64,000 nt of DNA, taken from positions 1-64,000 of the forward strand of contig NZ_PGUY01000062.1 in NCBI RefSeq assembly GCF_002863585.1. Direction: 5' to 3'. The stretch comes from Peribacillus deserti (GTDB lineage Bacteria; Bacillota; Bacilli; Bacillales; DSM-1321). The stretch's first letter is position 1. Each line of letters begins with the position of its first letter. The translations under genes and the position numbers were made by a program. The notes beneath the pieces are model-generated. The model saw only the letters and a program-made list of their open reading frames with translations. It did no database searches and was not told where the DNA came from. Shown in pieces: positions 63,921 to 64,000 of this stretch.

Positions 63921-64000
63921 CCGCAGGCACGAAGATTCATGCAGCTTTGTTAAAGTTTAGTCTTGAATTACAATATGGAGATTTCGGTGCAGGCGGTAGA

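Overview
This window is chromosomal DNA from a low-GC, Gram-positive, endospore-forming member of the Bacillaceae (Bacillus in the broad sense). The evidence is the gene content and the order of the genes. From zwf/rnz/proC through polYB, nudF, spoIIM, fur, xerD, deoB, punA, dacF-spoIIA-sigF, spoVA, lysA, ypuA, ribT, scpAB, dacB-spmAB, resABCDE, sigX-rsiX, serA, fer, recQ to ypbF it follows the zwf-to-ypb region of Bacillus subtilis closely. No prophage, insertion sequence, rRNA, tRNA or CRISPR/cas locus is seen. Species-level identity cannot be read from this window.

Layout. 0-9 kb: zwf, rnz, a histidine phosphatase, a frameshifted DUF4279 gene, proC with a distant proline T-box leader, an MBL hydrolase/SDR pair and a second histidine phosphatase. 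9-18 kb: a PP2C-like protein, the LexA-controlled polYB-yolD pair, small Fe-S proteins, yqkD/E/F, mciZ (a 53-codon FtsZ-inhibitor gene), nudF and endonuclease Q. 19-26 kb: spoIIM, fur (PerR-box promoter), yqzK-xerD, and the nucleoside salvage genes deoB-punA-pdp. 26-32.5 kb: the forespore locus dacF, spoIIAA-AB-sigF, a reduced spoVA operon (AA, AB, AEA only) and lysA. 32.8-38.7 kb: ypuA, an orphan ribT, ypuF, scpA-scpB, two small unknown or poorly known genes, and an Fe/Mn superoxide dismutase. 40-50 kb: dacB-spmA-spmB, rluB, resA-resB-resC, resD-resE. 51-64 kb: sigX-rsiX, an M23/LysM protein, a PHP phosphatase, serA, an acetyltransferase, riboswitch-controlled ribU, fer, ypbB-recQ-ypbD, ypbE, ypbF.

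How the genes work together. Sporulation dominates the middle: SpoIIAB/SpoIIAA control SigF, and candidate sigma-F, sigma-H, sigma-G and sigma-E promoters stand before dacF, spoIIAA, spoVAA, spoIIM and mciZ. DacB, DacF and SpmAB shape the spore cortex. ResABC matures c-type cytochromes under ResDE. SigX/RsiX is an autoregulated envelope-stress module. PolYB, EndoQ, RecQ and XerD are DNA repair or processing functions.

The least explained DNA is intergenic. (i) About a dozen copies or fragments of a 135-200 bp hairpin element occur in four clusters (1-580, 38.7-39.6 kb, 49.85-50.8 kb, 62.25 kb). Their stems co-vary between copies, and an optional ~66 bp internal module sits in different units of a tandem duplication. 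(ii) Six arrays of degenerate ~20-21 bp units, mostly carrying a CATAA core, lie between genes; two of them abut hairpin clusters. (iii) Three ~110-130 bp GC-rich elements have terminal inverted repeats, and two of these lie between the proline T-box and proC. These repeats are the best candidates here for something undescribed.
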